Shown: positions 35,379 to 43,887 of the stretch, one piece after another | Layout of the letters: each line of letters starts with the position of its first letter | How positions within the stretch are numbered: the stretch's first letter is position 1 | NCBI RefSeq assembly: GCF_037076525.1 | Contig: NZ_AP029018.1 | Location: 868,001 to 932,000 of the forward strand | Length of the DNA: 64,000 bases | Direction of reading: 5' to 3' | Origin: Selenomonas sp. TAMA-11512 | GTDB lineage: Bacteria > Bacillota > Negativicutes > Selenomonadales > Selenomonadaceae | Position numbers and translations under genes: made by a program | Notes under the pieces: generated by a model | Database searches by the model: none | Told to the model about the DNA's origin: nothing | The model's input: only the letters and a program-made list of their open reading frames with translations

Positions 35379-36680
35379 TTAATACCCGTGTGCCGTCATT
35401 ACGTCGTCAAGCGCGTTCAGCACATGGCTGATGTCGCTCTCGGTGATGACGAGGGGCGGCTGGAAGGCAATGACGTTGCGGGCAAGTCCATTTTTCCCGA
35501 CGATGAAGCCCCTGTCTTTGAGGTCTTCCAAGATGGTATCGACCGCTTCCGGATAGGGGGTCTTTTTCGCATCCTTGATGAGCTCGGCGCCGACCATGAG
35601 TCCGAGACCGCGGACATCGCCGATGGTACGGTGCTTCTTTTGCAGCTCGAGGAGACCGGCTTTCAGCTGTGCACCGCGCTCCTGTGCATGCTGTATGAGG
35701 TTGTGCTTTTCAATGTAGTTGAGGACAGCAAGCCCTGCTGTCGAGGAGACGGGGTTGCCGCCGAGGGTCGAGGCGCCCGGCTTTGTGTATGTGTCGGCAA
35801 CCTTTGCCGTTGCGATGAAGGCAGAGATGGGCTGACCGTTGCCGAGTGCTTTTGCCATGGTCATGATATCCGGGGCAATGCCGCTGTGCTCGATGGCAAA
35901 CATCCTACCCGTGCGGGCAAAACCGGTCTGCACTTCATCGGCGATGAGGAGGGCATCATGTGCTTTGAGAATTTCGCTGACACGCCGAAAGTAGCCTTTC
36001 GGCGGGATGATGATGCCGGCGTTGCCCTGGATGCTCTCCGCAATCATGGCGGCAGGCCTGCCTGTCGTCGAATAGGCAATCGTATGCTCGACCATATCGG
36101 CGCAGGCGAGATCACAGGTCGCGGGCTTTTTTTTCAACGGACAGCGATAGCAATAGGGATGGGGAGCGAAGTGAATGCCGCCGACGGGATGCGGATCGGT
36201 ACGCCACATGGAAATGCCCGTCAGGCTCATCGTGAGTTTGGTGCGTCCGGAGAGTCCCCCGGTGAGAGCGATGTACTCGTCTCTGCCTGTTGCGATGGAG
36301 GCGAGGAGAAGAGCGCCCTCATTTGCCTCCGTACCCGTCGAACAGAAAAATGTCTTCTGCAAATCACCGGGCGTGACTTTTGCCAGGCGCTCGGCGAGAT
36401 TGACGAAATCTTCGGTGAGGTAGATGTTGCAGACATGCTGCAGCTCGTCTATCTGCGCTTTGAGCGCGTCAATGATCTCGGGGTTGGCATGGCCGCAGTT
36501 CATGACGGAGACGCCCGCGAAGCAGTCAAGGTATTTCCTGCCTTCGCTGTCGTAGAGGTACTGCATCGAGCCTTTGACGAGCTGCATGGGCTTTTGATAA
36601 AAATGCCCCAGACAGGGCATGATGTACTGTTTCTTTTTAGCGAGGATGGCGTCCGCGCCGATGAAGCTCTTGGTTGACAA
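35379..36680 (-). CDS. Class-III pyridoxal-phosphate aminotransferase
   Basis: This enzyme of about 433 residues is of the acetylornithine/GABA/AGXT2 group. STGTEANEGAL binds the cofactor phosphate, ADEVQTGFARTGRM is the class signature and the Schiff-base Lys lies in TMAKALGNG. A cysteine group in CYRCPLKKKPATCDLAC is unusual for the family. I place the start at TTG 36680, nine bases past AAGGAG; a GTG at 36701 lies before that site. Amino donor and acceptor cannot be told; beta-alanine/pyruvate or alanine/glyoxylate types are closest by eye. It stands alone, downstream of the U32 peptidase gene. Confidence 0.85.
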   Translation of the reverse strand: MSTKSFIGADAILAKKKQYIMPCLGHFYQKPMQLVKGSMQYLYDSEGRKYLDCFAGVSVMNCGHANPEIIDALKAQIDELQHVCNIYLTEDFVNLAERLAKVTPGDLQKTFFCSTGTEANEGALLLASIATGRDEYIALTGGLSGRTKLTMSLTGISMWRTDPHPVGGIHFAPHPYCYRCPLKKKPATCDLACADMVEHTIAYSTTGRPAAMIAESIQGNAGIIIPPKGYFRRVSEILKAHDALLIADEVQTGFARTGRMFAIEHSGIAPDIMTMAKALGNGQPISAFIATAKVADTYTKPGASTLGGNPVSSTAGLAVLNYIEKHNLIQHAQERGAQLKAGLLELQKKHRTIGDVRGLGLMVGAELIKDAKKTPYPEAVDTILEDLKDRGFIVGKNGLARNVIAFQPPLVITESDISHVLNALDDVMTAHGY

Positions 36681-36710
36681 TGAGGAAAGCTCCTTTCCCA
36701 CAGAATTGTG

Positions 36711-36741
36711 TCACCCCTGTCGCTTAAGGCTTCAGGGGTGA
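36711..36741. other. Hairpin between U32 peptidase and aminotransferase genes
   Basis: TCACCCCTG and CAGGGGTGA form a nine-base perfect inverted repeat with a 12-base middle. There is no T-run on either strand, so it is not a normal terminator. It could be an operator or RNA structure in the aminotransferase leader. Confidence 0.35.
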
Positions 36742-36768
36742 TGAAGAACGAAAGGGATGTGAAAATTT

Positions 36769-38718
36769 TTAGATGGAATTTCTGGATTCGCGGAAGCGAT
36801 AGACGCCTAGACCGAACGTGCGAGGACTTGCTTCCTGCATGCGTCGGAGTGCTTCCTCGCTTGGCCGGAAGGTCCCTTTTCGCAGAGCATCCAGTGCCTC
36901 ACGATACGTCTTTGTGACGAGTGCGACGAGAGCGGGCTCATAGTCGTGCAGCTCAAGGCGATAGGAGGCAATGCCTGTGAATTGTGCAAGATAGCTGTAG
37001 AGGCAGAGGTCTTTGCCGAAGTAGAGATGCTGGCGCTCGAACTGGTCGATGCGGAGGCTGTGAATCTCACCCGCGCTGTCCTTGAGCGCGTAGCGTCGAT
37101 CAAGGAAGGCCGGATTCTGCAGATGGTTGTATTCTCCGAGGCTCATGGCCGGAAGATTGTGATCGAGAATCATGGACTCATAGGAGCCGTGGACGACCGC
37201 CTCGATGGGGAGGTCGGATGCGCGGACAAGGCGGGCAAGCTGCCCGAAGGAGAGCTCGTAGGAGGAGGTTGCCTGCACAGCGCCGTTTGTCTGCAGGAAG
37301 CCTGCCGCCTCATGGTTGAAGAGGTTGAAGGAATGGTCGGCAAAGAGCGGGATACCTGTTGCTGCCGCCAGACGCAGAGAGCCGAGGTTGGAGACGAGAA
37401 TGCCGTCCGGACAGAAGGCCTTGGCTTGGGCGAGGAATTGCTCGAGCTCGCTGAATTCGCGGCGCATCGTCGTACGAGGCGTGTTGAGGACGACGTGGAC
37501 GCCCTTGGCATGTCCTTCCTCTATGACGGTCTCGATATCCTTAAGCTTCCACGGACGATGAGGCTTGAATGCCTCACCGCCGATATAGATGGTTTCAGCG
37601 CCGTTTTCGATAGCCTTGCGAGCGCCCTCGATCGTACTGACGCGGACGGATAGACGCGCTTCCGGGTGCATGGAATCAGCGATGGGGGACGCTGCCCGAA
37701 TGTGTGCATCCTGTGTGAGCAGCGCCTCTTCCCGCGCTTCACTGAAGAAGCGCGGCTCACGTGTGCCGTCAAAACCGATGTCCTTTGCCGTCGGCTTGCC
37801 GAGAGCAAACGTTGTCGTAAAGTCACGAGCCCGATTCTGATAGAGCGCCTGCCAGCCTTCCTCGTCCACAGTATAGCCCATGGGATCGTCAATGTAGGCA
37901 TTGATTTCTTTGCGATACGTCGAAACAATGCGACGGATGAACTCCGGGGGACGCATGCGGCCTTCAATTTTGAAGGAATAGACACCTGCCTGAATGAGGT
38001 CCGGAATGTTGCGGTACATGCACATATCCTTGAGAGCCAGCTTGTAGGGGCCGGGGCTGTCGGCATCCAGCACCTCTTCCGTATCCTCGTCGATGAGCTG
38101 GAATGCCCAGCGACAGGCCTTGAGACAGCGCCCGCGATTGCCGCTCTGCCCGAAGAGCACGCCGGAGTGGATGCACTGGCCGCTTTCGGATATGCACATG
38201 TCGCCGTGCATGAAGTATTCAATCTCCAGACCCGTGCGCTCCTTGAAGAGAGAGAGCTCGGAGAGCGTCATCTCACGGCCGACCACGATGCGCGTGATGC
38301 CGTACTCCTTCATCTTTTCAATGGCGCCTTCATTGTGCGTATTCATCATGACCGAGGTATGGATGGGAATGTCGATGCCAAGCTTCTGCTTGAGCGCAAG
38401 CACGGCGAAATCCTGCACGAGGATCGCGTCCGGCTTGATCTCGTTGAGGTATTGGAGATATTCCTTTAAAGGCTCAACCTCCTCTTCGCTGATTAAATTA
38501 TTGAGTGTGATATAGAGCTGCACGCCGCGCTCATGTGTATATTCGACGGCTTTTTTGAGCATTTCGTTATCAAAGTTGAAATCGCCTTCATGCAGGCGCA
38601 TATTGAAGTGTTTGCCGCCCAGGTAGATGGCATCCGCCCCGGCATCGACACCGGCTATGAGGGCATCGAATGTACCGGCGGGAGCGAGCAGCTCAACAGA
38701 CTTCCGATGTAAAAGCAT
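36769..38718 (-). CDS. U32 family peptidase-like protein
   Basis: The 649-residue protein begins with a TIM-barrel-like half (ELLAPAGTFDALIAGVDAGADAIYLGG). The U32 cysteine region is FMHGDMCISESGQC then GNRGRCLKACR, and a second repeat-like half starts with VSTIEGARKAIENGAETIYIGG. Long U32 proteins in Firmicutes are linked to rRNA or tRNA hydroxylation (RlhA, TrhP) rather than to proteolysis; which applies here is open. AAGGAG precedes the ATG. Upstream lies an AT-rich gap and then the tandem IS481-like insertions, so its promoter lies within about 100 bases of an IS. Confidence 0.82.
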   Translation of the reverse strand: MLLHRKSVELLAPAGTFDALIAGVDAGADAIYLGGKHFNMRLHEGDFNFDNEMLKKAVEYTHERGVQLYITLNNLISEEEVEPLKEYLQYLNEIKPDAILVQDFAVLALKQKLGIDIPIHTSVMMNTHNEGAIEKMKEYGITRIVVGREMTLSELSLFKERTGLEIEYFMHGDMCISESGQCIHSGVLFGQSGNRGRCLKACRWAFQLIDEDTEEVLDADSPGPYKLALKDMCMYRNIPDLIQAGVYSFKIEGRMRPPEFIRRIVSTYRKEINAYIDDPMGYTVDEEGWQALYQNRARDFTTTFALGKPTAKDIGFDGTREPRFFSEAREEALLTQDAHIRAASPIADSMHPEARLSVRVSTIEGARKAIENGAETIYIGGEAFKPHRPWKLKDIETVIEEGHAKGVHVVLNTPRTTMRREFSELEQFLAQAKAFCPDGILVSNLGSLRLAAATGIPLFADHSFNLFNHEAAGFLQTNGAVQATSSYELSFGQLARLVRASDLPIEAVVHGSYESMILDHNLPAMSLGEYNHLQNPAFLDRRYALKDSAGEIHSLRIDQFERQHLYFGKDLCLYSYLAQFTGIASYRLELHDYEPALVALVTKTYREALDALRKGTFRPSEEALRRMQEASPRTFGLGVYRFRESRNSI

Positions 38719-38814
38719 AAAAGAACTCCTTCTATATAGCAGGTGCTGAAAATATCACCTAATATTTAAGATACAACCACTAATATATCATTTTTTTCAA
38801 AAATAATAAAGGGG

Positions 38815-38840
38815 TTTTCTATTAGATGTCGTTTATGGCT
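38815..38840. repeat. 26-bp direct repeat, copy 1 of 3 (IS target duplication)
   Basis: TTTTCTATTA...TATGGCT, 26 bases, recurs identically at 39897-39922 and 41081-41106, flanking two IS481-like elements in a row. Confidence 0.9.
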
Positions 38841-39896
38841 GTAGGTTTACAATAGATATGTTACACAAGTAAATGAAAAGAAAGCCTTTTTGTGATATGC
38901 TCTATCTACGAAAACAAACCATACACAAAGGAGGCTTTCTCATGAAGAGCATAACACAGGACCTCAAGTATTATCAAGCGATTCTTTCCTACGCAGATAA
39001 GCACGGCGTCACAAAGGCTGCCATCAAGTACCGTACCTATCGCCAATTCATCTACCGACTGCGCAACCGCTACGATGGTACTTTGGAATCCCTTGCCCCT
39101 AAGTCTCGTCGTCCACATCATCATCCCAACGAGCACGCAGACGAGGAGATCGCTCTCATTCGTCGGATGCGCAAACGTCACACCAATACAGGTCTTGTCC
39201 GCTTCTGGGTGTGCCTACGCAAAAAGGGCTATACTCGATCCATCGCAGGTCTTTACCGCTGCATGAGACGCCTCGGGCTCCAAACGGTCAAACCCAAGAA
39301 GCCCGCATATAAACCAAAACCCTATAAGCAGGCAACCTTCCCCGGAGAAAAGGTACAGATTGATGTCAAAGTCGTTCCCTCTGCCTGCATTGTTGGAGAT
39401 GCAAAGGAACAGGGCGAGAAAATGTACCAATATACAGCCATTGATGAATGTACGCGTTTCCGCTTTATCGCAGCATTTAAGGAGCAATCCACCTACTCGT
39501 CCATGCGCTTCCTGCAGCAGCTGATCCAACGTTTCCCGTTCAAGATACACAAGGTACAAACGGATAATGGAGTGGAATTTACGAAGCGTTTCCAAGCGGC
39601 AGATGAGGAAAATCTGACGCTGTTTGAAAGAGAACTGAAGCGCCTTGGCATTGCGCATCAGAAGATTCGCCCCTATACCCCGAGACATAACGGTAAGGTA
39701 GAGCGTTCACATCGAAAGGACAACGAGGAGTTTTACGCCACGCATACGTTTTATTCGTTTGAGGATTTCAAGGTGCAGCTTGCCCGACGCAACAGGGAGT
39801 ATAACAACTTCCCTATGCGTCCCCTCGGATGGAAGTCTCCTCGTGAGGCGCTTTCTCTGCTCCTCTCTTGTGTAACATATGATTGACAAACCTACA
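38841..39896 (+). mobile_element. IS481-like element A
   Basis: The 1056-bp element has terminal inverted repeats: left (T)GTAGGTTTACAATAG then ATATGTTACACAAG; right end, inverted, TGTAGGTTTGTCAATC then ATATGTTACACAAG. The outermost T on the left coincides with the last base of the flanking 26-bp repeat. It carries one transposase gene, and its ends resemble those of element B. Confidence 0.85.
38942..39886 (+). CDS. IS481-like transposase (element A)
   Basis: This 314-residue protein has an N-terminal helix-turn-helix (TKAAIKYRTYRQFIYRLRNRY) and an rve-type catalytic core. The three acidic residues appear in QIDVKVV, VQTDNGVEF and HNGKVERSHRKDNEEFY. ATG 38942 follows AAAGGAGG; the in-frame ATG at 38873 has no site. 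It is about half identical by eye to the element B transposase. IS3 relatives are an alternative, but the single ORF and TGT ends favour IS481. Confidence 0.82.
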   Translation: MKSITQDLKYYQAILSYADKHGVTKAAIKYRTYRQFIYRLRNRYDGTLESLAPKSRRPHHHPNEHADEEIALIRRMRKRHTNTGLVRFWVCLRKKGYTRSIAGLYRCMRRLGLQTVKPKKPAYKPKPYKQATFPGEKVQIDVKVVPSACIVGDAKEQGEKMYQYTAIDECTRFRFIAAFKEQSTYSSMRFLQQLIQRFPFKIHKVQTDNGVEFTKRFQAADEENLTLFERELKRLGIAHQKIRPYTPRHNGKVERSHRKDNEEFYATHTFYSFEDFKVQLARRNREYNNFPMRPLGWKSPREALSLLLSCVTYD

Positions 39897-39922
39897 TTTT
39901 CTATTAGATGTCGTTTATGGCT
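39897..39922. repeat. 26-bp direct repeat, copy 2 of 3
   Basis: Identical to 38815-38840; it is shared as the right flank of element A and the left flank of element B. Confidence 0.9.
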
Positions 39923-41080
39923 TGTAGGATTACAATAGATGTGAGACTGGAACAGGATATACAAAAGCGATGAAATCCTTTAGAATGTGTTTAGCACCAA
40001 CAACATGACCAAAGGAGGTTTCATCGCCATGTCCAGTATAACACAAATCAAACGCTATCTGCCACATGAACTTAAGACACGCATCTATGCCGTCCAGCTT
40101 TATCGCCATGAAGAGGATATATCCTTTGTCTGCCGTCGTTACAAAATCTCCAAAGCCTCACTTATGCGTTGGAACAAAAAATATGACGGCACGCCGGAAT
40201 CCTTGATGGACAAATCCCATCGACCACACACACAACACCCGAAAGCACATACCGAAGAGGAACAAACTTGGATTTGCAACCTCCATAGGCGCAACCCGCA
40301 TATTTCCGTCGGAGAAATGTATGGTAAACTCAAAATGCACAAAGGCTATCAACGCCACCCGGGCTCGCTCTACCGCGTACTTATCCGTCTTGGCTTGCGT
40401 CCGTCACGCACCGACACCAAAACAGCATCCAGGAAACCGCAGCCCTATCATACCCCGCAACAACCCGGCGTAAAATGGCAGATGGATGTCAAATATGTTC
40501 CCTCTGCCTGTTATGTCGGAAGTACGCCACAAGCATTTTTTCAGTACACCGTTATAGACGAGGCCTCCCGCGAGCGTTACATCCATCCCTATGAAGAGGT
40601 TAGCAGTGCCTCCACTTGCGATTTCCTGCTCCGTGCAATCACCTTTTTCGGCTACCAGCCGCAGACCCTCCAGACTGACAATGGTCCGGAGTTTGCCCAC
40701 ACGTGCAAGACAGAACGAGTCCACCCGCTTGATGCTCTCTGCGAGAAACTCGGTATCCGGCACAAACGCATCCGACCTCGAACACCACGGCATAATGGGA
40801 AGGTGGAACGCAGCCACAGGAACGATCAGGAGCGATTTTACAACAAACTGAAATTCTTCTCCCTCGATGATTTGAAAGAGCAAATGCGCCGTTATCTCCA
40901 TCGATCTAATCGCATTCCCACCAAGGTTCTCGGATGGAAGTCTCCTTTCGAGAAACGCAAGGAACTGCTGCAAGAATATCCGGTAGTCAAAGCTAAGAGA
41001 ATTACAGTGGATGCTATGACATTTATTTATGGGTCTCCCGCTTCTTAAATTTTCGGTCTCACATCATTGACATTCCTACA
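39923..41080 (+). mobile_element. IS481-like element B, copy 1
   Basis: The 1158-bp element has inverted ends TGTAGGATTACAATAGATG then TGAGAC, and at the right, inverted, TGTAGGAATGTCAATGATG then TGAGAC. A copy of the same length, with an identical transposase sequence, lies at 57510-58667. A 26-bp direct repeat flanks it on both sides. Confidence 0.88.
40029..41048 (+). CDS. IS481-like transposase (element B, copy 1)
   Basis: This 339-residue transposase has an N-terminal helix-turn-helix (EEDISFVCRRYKISKASLMRW) and a DDE core: WQMDVKYVP, LQTDNGPEF and HNGKVERSHRNDQERFY. ATG 40029 has AAAGGAGG about eleven bases upstream; an ATG at 39987 would add 14 residues but precedes the site. The protein is identical to the one encoded at 57616-58635, which implies recent movement. 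Confidence 0.85.
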   Translation: MSSITQIKRYLPHELKTRIYAVQLYRHEEDISFVCRRYKISKASLMRWNKKYDGTPESLMDKSHRPHTQHPKAHTEEEQTWICNLHRRNPHISVGEMYGKLKMHKGYQRHPGSLYRVLIRLGLRPSRTDTKTASRKPQPYHTPQQPGVKWQMDVKYVPSACYVGSTPQAFFQYTVIDEASRERYIHPYEEVSSASTCDFLLRAITFFGYQPQTLQTDNGPEFAHTCKTERVHPLDALCEKLGIRHKRIRPRTPRHNGKVERSHRNDQERFYNKLKFFSLDDLKEQMRRYLHRSNRIPTKVLGWKSPFEKRKELLQEYPVVKAKRITVDAMTFIYGSPAS

Positions 41081-41106
41081 TTTTCTATTAGATGTCGTTT
41101 ATGGCT
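41081..41106. repeat. 26-bp direct repeat, copy 3 of 3
   Basis: Identical to 38815-38840. Its last T begins TGTAGGTTTGTC (41106-41117), a 12-base match to the inverted right end of element A. Confidence 0.88.
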
Positions 41107-41134
41107 GTAGGTTTGTCTCTTTTGGAGAAAACGA

Positions 41135-41164
41135 TTGACAAGAATCCTTTTTCTGTGATATAGT
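41135..41164 (+). promoter_or_regulatory. rplU: Promoter of the rplU-prp-rpmA operon
   Basis: TTGACA (41135-41140), an 18-base spacer and TATAGT (41159-41164). It starts only 28 bases after the last IS-associated repeat, so the insertions stopped just short of an essential promoter. Confidence 0.75.
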
Positions 41165-41279
41165 CGTACGGTAATGCACGGGAAGGTGCATTTTCCCCAA
41201 CCGCACGACGAGGCGCCGCGGGCAGAAAAGGCGTGAGCCTGCCGTAGTCGGCGAGTACACAACTCAGGGAGGTGTTTTC
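41165..41279 (+). ncRNA. Structured leader of rplU, candidate L21 leader
   Basis: The 115-base leader contains a hairpin ATGCAC/GTGCAT (41174-41191) and a second GGCAG...GGC GTGA GCC...CTGCC region (41221-41243) before GGGAGGTG. L21 leaders are known autoregulatory elements in Firmicutes. I could not match the consensus in detail, so this rests on position and folding. Confidence 0.4.
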
Positions 41280-41591
41280 ATGTACGCAGTTATTAAAACG
41301 GGCGGTAAGCAGTATCGCGTTCAGGAGGGCGATGTCCTCTTCGTAGAGAAGCTTGCAGCTGAAGCCGGTGAGACGGTCGTCTTCGATGAGGTCTTGACGG
41401 TCGCTGACGGCGATAACGTTAAGATCGGCACACCGGTCGTTGCCGGAGCCAAGGTTTCGGCGAAGGTCGAGGCGCAGGGCAAGGCGAAGAAGATCCTTGT
41501 CTTCAAGTACAAGGCAAAGGCTAACTACCGCCGTCGTCAGGGCCATCGTCAGCCTTATACGAAAGTCACGATCGAAAAGATTGAGGCGTAA
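41280..41591 (+). CDS. rplU: Ribosomal protein L21
   Basis: 50S subunit protein of 103 residues binding 23S r[21 protein letters not shown] at the start and [17 protein letters not shown] near the end are diagnostic. GGGAGGTG precedes it. It shares one base with the prp gene, in the standard order rplU-prp-rpmA. Confidence 0.97.
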   Translation: MYAVIKTGGKQYRVQEGDVLFVEKLAAEAGETVVFDEVLTVADGDNVKIGTPVVAGAKVSAKVEAQGKAKKILVFKYKAKANYRRRQGHRQPYTKVTIEKIEA

Positions 41592-41914
41592 TGATTGAAG
41601 TTTGCCTGTATCGGCAAAACGGCAGAATCACGGGGTATGATGTCACCGGGCACAGCGGAACGGCTGACCATGGTTTTGACATCGTTTGCGCGGGCATATC
41701 GAGCCTGGCACAGACTGCCCTTTTAGGGTTAGGGATGCATCTGCATCGCAAGGTGGATTATCACGTAGCGAGCGGAGACCTCCATGTAGAGCTCTTAGAG
41801 GCACCCGATGAAAAAACAGATGCCATATTGGAGACGATGCTATTGGGCATACGGGAGATTGTGAAGCTCCGGCCCGAAGCAGTACGGCTTCTCGAGAATG
41901 AATCTGGGAGGTGA
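41591..41914 (+). CDS. prp: Ribosomal-processing cysteine protease Prp
   Basis: Cuts the N-terminal extension of ribosomal protein L27 in Firmicutes. The 107 residues hold the catalytic pair in GHSGTADHGFDIVCAGIS (His about 21, Cys about 34). The start overlaps the rplU stop by one base and rpmA follows after five bases. The substrate encoded next carries the matching cleavage sequence, which supports an active protease. Confidence 0.94.
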   Translation: MIEVCLYRQNGRITGYDVTGHSGTADHGFDIVCAGISSLAQTALLGLGMHLHRKVDYHVASGDLHVELLEAPDEKTDAILETMLLGIREIVKLRPEAVRLLENESGR

Positions 41915-41919
41915 GATGA

Positions 41920-42201
41920 ATGTTCACTTTTGATTTACAGCTGTTCGCTCATAAGAAGGGTGTTTCCAGCACTCGTAACGGCCGCGACAGTGAGTCCAAG
42001 CGCCTTGGCGTCAAGGAGCAGGCCGGTACGGTCGTCACGGCCGGCAGCATTCTCGTTCGTCAGCGAGGCACGCACTTCCATCCTGGTCATAATGTCGGCA
42101 TCGGTAAGGACGATACGTTGTTCGCCAAGATTGCCGGTAAGGTCGCTTTCGAGAGAAAGGGCAAGTACCAGCGTCAGGTCAGTGTTTACGCTGCTGAATA
42201 A
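41920..42201 (+). CDS. rpmA: Ribosomal protein L27, with cleavable N-terminal extension
   Basis: This 93-residue protein of the 50S subunit reaches the peptidyl-transferase centre with its N-terminus. It begins [14 protein letters not shown]; in Staphylococcus and relatives Prp cuts between F and AHKKG, and the same sequence is present here. The body [21 protein letters not shown] is typical. A strong terminator follows. Confidence 0.97.
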   Translation: MFTFDLQLFAHKKGVSSTRNGRDSESKRLGVKEQAGTVVTAGSILVRQRGTHFHPGHNVGIGKDDTLFAKIAGKVAFERKGKYQRQVSVYAAE

Positions 42202-42208
42202 TGATGTG

Positions 42209-42247
42209 AAAAAAGCTGTTGCATTGTTTTTGTGCAACAGCTTTTTT
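42209..42247 (+). terminator. Rho-independent terminator after rpmA
   Basis: AAAAAGCTGTTGCA pairs with TGCAACAGCTTTTTT around an eight-base loop, ending in T residues. Confidence 0.88.
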
Positions 42248-42276
42248 GCTTATGATAATATTTCGGAGAAATAAAC

Positions 42277-43566
42277 ATGCAGTTTATTGACAGAGCAAAA
42301 ATTCATGTGAAGGCAGGTGACGGCGGGCATGGGAAATCCGCGTTCCGCCGTGAGAAATTCATAGCGAAGGGCGGTCCCTCCGGCGGCGACGGCGGCCGCG
42401 GAGCCGACGTCATCCTGCGCGTCGTCGATAACATGAATACGCTTCTCGACTTCCGGTATCACCGCAAGTTCACAGGGGATAACGGCGGAAACGGCGACAT
42501 CAAAAACATGTACGGCAAGTCGGCATCGCCCTGCATTATCAACGTGCCGGCGGGCACCATTGTGCGTGATGCCGATACGAATGAGCTCTTAGCCGACCTC
42601 ACGGAGATTGGACAGGAAGCTGTCGTCGCCAAGGGCGGGCGCGGCGGCCGAGGCAATGCGAAGTTTGCGAACTCGGCGAATCGCGCGCCAACGTTTGCGG
42701 AGTTCGGTGAGCCCGGCGAGGGACGCACGCTTCTTTTGGAGCTGAAGCTCTTGGCAGATGTGGGCCTCTTGGGGTATCCGAGTGTGGGAAAATCGAGCCT
42801 CATACGTTCCGTGTCGGCAGCGCGTCCGGAGGTCGCGGACTATCACTTCACGACGCTCGTGCCCGTACTCGGTGTTGTCGAGACGGACTACGAGGATCGA
42901 TTCGTCATGGCGGACATCCCGGGACTCATTGAAGGCGCCGCCGACGGGGCGGGGCTCGGGCATGACTTCCTGCGTCACGTCGAGCGCACCCGTCTCCTCC
43001 TGCACGTCGTCGATGCCTCGGCACTGGAAGGACGTGATCCTGTCGAGGACTACAGGAAAATCAACGCGGAGCTCTTAAAGCACAGCGAAAAGCTGTCCCG
43101 CCGTCCGCAGGTGCTCGTCGCCAATAAGATGGACATCCCGGAGGCGGCGGAGCATCTGCCCGCGCTAAGGCGGTTGGCACAGTCAGAGGGCATTGAAATT
43201 TTCTCGATTTCGGCAGCGACAGGGGAGGGCGTCAAGGAGCTCATTGATCATGTGGCGGCTCGTCTCAAAGAGCCGATGCCTGTCGAGGAGGAGAGTGAGA
43301 AGACGGAGGGCGTCGTCTACGATGCGGATGCTGAGGCGGAGGATGATAAGATTACGATCACTCGTAACGATGCGGGCGATTACATCGTCCATGGCAAGTC
43401 GATCGAGAAGCTCGTAGCCATGACGAATTTTGCCAACGATGAAGCGCTGCGCCGCTTTCAATATATTTGGCGCATCAAGGGACTTGACGCGAAACTTCGT
43501 GAGCAGGGGATCGTAGAAGGGAAGACGGTGCGCATAGGCGACATGGAATTTGAGTATCAGGAGTAA
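42277..43566 (+). CDS. obgE: GTPase Obg/CgtA
   Basis: GTPase in 50S assembly and stress response. Of the 429 residues, 1-158 form the glycine-rich Obg fold (GGDGGRGADVIL, GGRGGRGNAKF). The G domain follows with GYPSVGKSSL, DIPGLIEGA and NKMD, then a C-terminal OCT domain (about 345-429). Length and domain order are those of Firmicute Obg. yhbY follows after five bases. Confidence 0.96.
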   Translation: MQFIDRAKIHVKAGDGGHGKSAFRREKFIAKGGPSGGDGGRGADVILRVVDNMNTLLDFRYHRKFTGDNGGNGDIKNMYGKSASPCIINVPAGTIVRDADTNELLADLTEIGQEAVVAKGGRGGRGNAKFANSANRAPTFAEFGEPGEGRTLLLELKLLADVGLLGYPSVGKSSLIRSVSAARPEVADYHFTTLVPVLGVVETDYEDRFVMADIPGLIEGAADGAGLGHDFLRHVERTRLLLHVVDASALEGRDPVEDYRKINAELLKHSEKLSRRPQVLVANKMDIPEAAEHLPALRRLAQSEGIEIFSISAATGEGVKELIDHVAARLKEPMPVEEESEKTEGVVYDADAEAEDDKITITRNDAGDYIVHGKSIEKLVAMTNFANDEALRRFQYIWRIKGLDAKLREQGIVEGKTVRIGDMEFEYQE

Positions 43567-43571
43567 CGATA

Positions 43572-43874
43572 TTGAAACGTAATACATTAACCGGAAAGCA
43601 GAAGCGATTCCTGCGTTCGCTCGGCGTTACAATGGATCCCGTTGTAATGATCGGCAAGGAAGGCGTGACTCCGGCGGTTGTGGAGTCTGCCAAGGCAGCC
43701 ATCAAAAAGCGCGAGCTCATCAAGCTTCGCGTGCTGCAGAATGCGGAGGAAGAGCCCGCCGATGTGCTCGAAGTGATGGCGGAGCGCGTAGATGCCGATC
43801 TCGTGCAGATCATCGGGCGCAACGGGCTGCTCTTTAAGAGGAACTTTGATAAGCCGAACATTGAATTGCCGTAA
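43572..43874 (+). CDS. yhbY: RNA-binding protein YhbY (CRM domain)
   Basis: This 100-residue protein consists of one CRM domain (LTGKQKRFLRSLGVTMDPVVMIGKEGVT, with GNGL-type loop read here as GRNGLLF). It associates with pre-50S particles. The TTG start has AGGAG about ten bases upstream. obgE-yhbY-proB-proA is a common Firmicute order. Confidence 0.93.
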   Translation: MKRNTLTGKQKRFLRSLGVTMDPVVMIGKEGVTPAVVESAKAAIKKRELIKLRVLQNAEEEPADVLEVMAERVDADLVQIIGRNGLLFKRNFDKPNIELP

Positions 43875-43887
43875 GGAAGCGGTCACT

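Noticed and set aside
35388-36677. Open frame of 429 codons on the plus strand opposite the aminotransferase
   Set aside because: Shadow frame; the aminotransferase has all family motifs.
38815-41106. CRISPR-like array from three 26-bp repeats
   Set aside because: Spacing is about 1.1 kb, each gap is a complete IS, and there are no cas genes or short spacers.
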